Below, one piece after another: positions 60,641 to 64,000 of a stretch of DNA of 64,000 nucleotides (position 1 is its first letter; each line of letters starts with the position of its first letter). The notes beneath the pieces are model-generated. The model was given only the letters and a program-made list of their open reading frames with translations, searched no databases and was not told the DNA's origin. This stretch comes from Owenia fusiformis (Eukaryota > Annelida > Polychaeta > Sabellida > Oweniidae), in assembly GCA_903813345.2 (NCBI GenBank), contig CAIIXF020000010.1:5511169-5575168 (forward strand). The letters run 5' to 3'. A program made the translations under genes and the position numbers.

Positions 60641-63600
60641 TGTAGTCTTTGTAAATAGACCTCTCAGTAAACAGGCTGGATAGAAAAGATACGGATACGG
60701 ACTCACCAATAAGCATGATGTATGTGTAACAGAAACAGTCATTTGAATATTAAACAAATCAAGCATCCATGATCCACTTTAGGAATCAAATGGCCATTTT
60801 CTTAACAATAAAAGTCACTCTGCATATTCTAATCTCTTACTCTTAGTCAATATAGAACTATTTGTCAACATATGGATTACTCTAAAGCCAGGAAATTTCG
60901 TTTGACATTAATGTGCCTGATGAATGGTTGTTTTCAATATATAACAGGCCACTTTTGTCAGGAGAGAAATCCGGTTTGTGATTGCATTTTCTGTTGGATA
61001 TATTTATGACCATGAAGATGAAAGAATGTTTTATCAATCTTTATGAAGTTATTGAGGTTCAAAATAGGATAAGGGCCAGAGGATTGATAATTTTTTTTTT
61101 CCTGATGAGTAACTGACAAAAACCTCATAACTATATATTTTCCTGACAATATAGAGTTGTTTTGCTATTCAAAGATCTGGTACAGTGGCGGCCTAGGACC
61201 CCCTCACTTTGGTAGGATTTCGGGCCCAAAATGTTCAAGTTTTTGGCCAAATCTGATATTGTTCACCCTGTGCCTTCCCTTATTCATTTGAGGCATCTCA
61301 TAGAACTACCTTACATTGTACATTATCCTTTGTTTTGTCTCATTATAAAACAATTAAGTCTAAGTTGACTTCCCTTTATTGTCCCTGTCATTATTGTGTT
61401 TTTTATTATGTGCCTAAATGACATCAATTTGTTAAAGTATTTCTTTAAATCATCAAGACCACTTACCATTATTATCACCACCTCATTACCTTCATTTGTG
61501 TTTAAATTATTTATTACCATTTTACCATCAAATAGCAATATAGATTAAATCAACTAATGGCCGTTTGTGTTTGTTTTTTCGCTCAAATTTTTATTGCTCT
61601 CTTGGGTGCAATGTTGGGATTAGTTTGCTGGGATAGTATGTGACGTGCGTGCCAAAATCATCTTGTCTACCCATTTCCTGACAAACCACAAACCATGTAA
61701 TAGATTTTTATGCATTTCCAAGCGTACTGTTTCAGGGATTAGTTTGAAAGTCCAAGTATGCTTGTATATAAATCTACAATTGTTCAGTTTGGGGCATTCT
61801 AGATAAATTGCAAAACAGCCATTTTTGATTTTCTTGAAACTTATTGTCTGTAAAAGTTTTGTCACCAGGTTTCCAGCCAAAGTGTTTTATTGATTGATTT
61901 TATTGTTTAAATTTTTAGGTATGTTTCTTGGTATTTAAGCCTACAACAGATTATATACTATTAGTCTTTGGGCATGCTGAATAAAGGACTGGTTGTGGTT
62001 TGGTAATTTTAAAAAAAAATTCTCTTAAACAGTTATCAAAACATTATCTGAAAAGATTACTTCCCATCAATGCAATGGTCATCTTTTGAAAAGTATCAAT
62101 TTGATTTGAAAAATGTTTTAATTTTTTTTTACTGTATATTTAAAAAAAACATTCAACACTGTATTTTGTATTTGATACTTTGTGTTTGGAATGAAATAAA
62201 ACATCTATCCACCTCTTCTTAGAACTGGTCTGTTAGTATTGTCACTTTTAAAATTTCATTAATTTATTTCAAATTTTCAGGGATGTTTCTCAAACTGATT
62301 AGATTTTTGATGTGCTGGATAATTTTCAATTTGGCCATCTTGGATTTTCTGTCTGAAAACCTTATTGTATAAAACCTTGTCTACATTGTTTATATTAACT
62401 CTTCTTGTTATTCTATTCAAGGGTGCTATATTTTTCATCCTGTCCCTTGTTCATGTTTGAGATTTTTAAATTAACTGTTCAAAATGAAACATTCACTCTT
62501 ATCACGCAACCAGTTTGAGTCTGGTATCATCATTAGGCAAAAATGTTCAATATCTGCAAAAGTTAAATTTCCATTGGGATTGCGTATGCAACTCTATTGC
62601 GATTGCAATAATTAAATGTACTTTGATCGAATGACATTTGTGGATTGGGACTTGTTTTTTAAAAAACAATCAAGAAATTTATCACTCTAGTACCTACCCA
62701 TATCTCCGTCAAGATGACATTGTTTGGAAGTTTTCCATAACGGCAACTGGGTCATCCTTGATGTTAGGCTATTTCAAATATTCCTTGAGCTGGGATAGTG
62801 ATGCCCTGAACTTGAAGGATGGACTGGTTACCATGTTTAATTGATTTCACCTTTTTGAAATTGTGAGTTTCACTTGCAAAATGTCTGGTTTGAATAATTC
62901 TTCGGATAACAAGGTCTGAGACAATGAAACATAATCTCAGATTACAGGATTTGCTAGAATTCCTTGAGGCTATGCATTTGACTATGATATGATATTCAAC
63001 ACCACAAGGGAAGTCAATAACAATCAATTCAATAACTTGTTTATGACAGATCACTAACCTAAAATGTCTCCTGAGATTTCCACGTCCAATGAGTGGCAGT
63101 CTGGGTCAAATTAAATGATGCCCTAAGCCCTATAGTTTTTGATTAAAGGGCCTTCTTAAAACAGGTAACTCATGGAATGCATGACACTTAAAAGGACTTG
63201 ATTCGTGATGTTGTTCAGAAAAAATAGTTGCTTTCTTAAATATCTCCCTCCCCTCTTCATAAATTATAATTCAATCAATTGTAATTTATTAACTATGGAA
63301 TGAATATAATGAGAAAAGTCTATAAATAAAAGGTATTATGTACTTGCTTGTTTCTTGTTGTGATTCTTCTGAAAGATGTAATATCTCCAGCTCACTTAAG
63401 CTCATAAATTATGAATCTGATTCCATTTGCAAATGAGTCTTTTATGAAAGTTTGTATCAATCAGAAATTGAAAGATAATCTTTACGCTATATTGAATATG
63501 CTTTTTGTCCCATTTGAATATTGTTGTATATATTACAGAAAGTTAAAACCATGTCTCGATATATCATTATTATGTTATTACATTACAATTGTGTTGCATA

Positions 63601-63740
63601 TGTTGTTTTGTTGGCGTTCTTGATTTATTTTCAGTGATATTGCTTTGATATAAATTGGAAAATTAATTCAGAAATAAATTATTTATTTGAGTCCGTAAGA
63701 AATTTTGAGAAGATGCCGTAGTTTTGTACATGATGATATA
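60641..63740. other. AT-rich non-coding stretch
   Basis: 61780-62400 holds two to three diverged copies of a segment (TTTTTGATTTTCTTGAAAC and TTGGATTTTCTGTCTGAAAA). Open frames here lack domains and splice sites. No gene supported. Confidence 0.4.
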
Positions 63741-63754
63741 AGTAACTGTCAATG

Positions 63755-63850
63755 GCAGTCTGCATTTGATGGTTGGCATTCAGCAGTCAATGTCTGTAAC
63801 AAATGGCAGGTGGTGACATTTTGCATGTTAATGTCTTGTTTTCTCTTGTC
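63755..63850. repeat. Dispersed repeat, AAATGGCAGGTGGTGACATT type
   Basis: GTAACAAATGGCAGGTGGTG and GCATGTTAATGTCTTGTTTT; same family as 18080-18165 and 54230-54325. Confidence 0.75.
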
Positions 63851-64000
63851 AGTTATTCTAATAAATGAATCTTTTAAGTGATCTTGTGAAGCCTTTTACT
63901 CGGATGTTTGTCTAAGAATTACTCAATTACTGGTTTATCATAGAAATCAAATATATTTTGACATAGACAATATTAAATAAAAAGTTATTATTAAAAGTTA

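Noticed and set aside
60512-60766. Open frames across 60.5-60.77 kb
   Set aside because: Mostly within the palindromic ends and C tracts of the 205-bp MITE.
61620-61880. 86-codon minus-strand frame as a gene fragment
   Set aside because: No recognisable domain, no splice sites, and the region is a diverged local repeat.

Overview
This window is nuclear DNA from an animal, most likely a lophotrochozoan such as a mollusc. The evidence is AT-rich sequence, a 14-exon gene with GT-AG introns, a FMRFamide-receptor-like GPCR, tRNA-derived SINE heads, and many short inverted-repeat transposons of the kinds common in marine invertebrates. Species cannot be fixed from the sequence.

Layout: (1) 284-7375, minus strand: the first 14 coding exons (513 codons) of a PARP6/PARP8-type mono-ADP-ribosyltransferase. 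The catalytic domain lies off the left edge. The reading frame is continuous across all 13 introns, and exon 10 adds a UBA domain that I do not find in the vertebrate PARP6/8 proteins as I recall them. (2) 8.0-19.05 kb, plus strand: an exon chain of an unidentified gene that starts head-to-head with PARP8. Three exons (15925-15981, 17759-17872, 18977-19044) are well supported, and further possible exons lie at 8.07, 8.67, 43.1, 50.2 and 53.3 kb. (3) 25265-26698, minus strand: an intact single-exon class A GPCR of FMRFamide-receptor type, possibly inside an intron of the plus-strand gene. (4) The rest is intron or intergenic DNA dominated by repeats.

The repeats are unusually readable. For about sixteen inserted elements I could locate both ends, and for nearly all of these also the target-site duplication (TSD). 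They include hAT-like elements (8-bp TSD), TA-flanked mariner-like MITEs, TTAA-flanked elements, two with 9-11-bp TSDs, and a set of six elements with 5-bp TSDs and ends beginning CAG or CAC. Several are near-perfect long palindromes, and several are nested (11.2-14.5, 31.5-33.3, 46.3-47.8 and 54.3-57.5 kb). Tandem arrays lie at 18.2-18.9 kb (about 26 bp), 22.1-22.7 kb, 29.75-29.98 kb (about 60 bp), 38.8-38.95 kb (17 bp), 40.85-42.47 kb (53 bp with a 162-bp higher-order period) and 43.8-44.6 kb. No rRNA, intact tRNA, CRISPR or full-length transposase gene was found.
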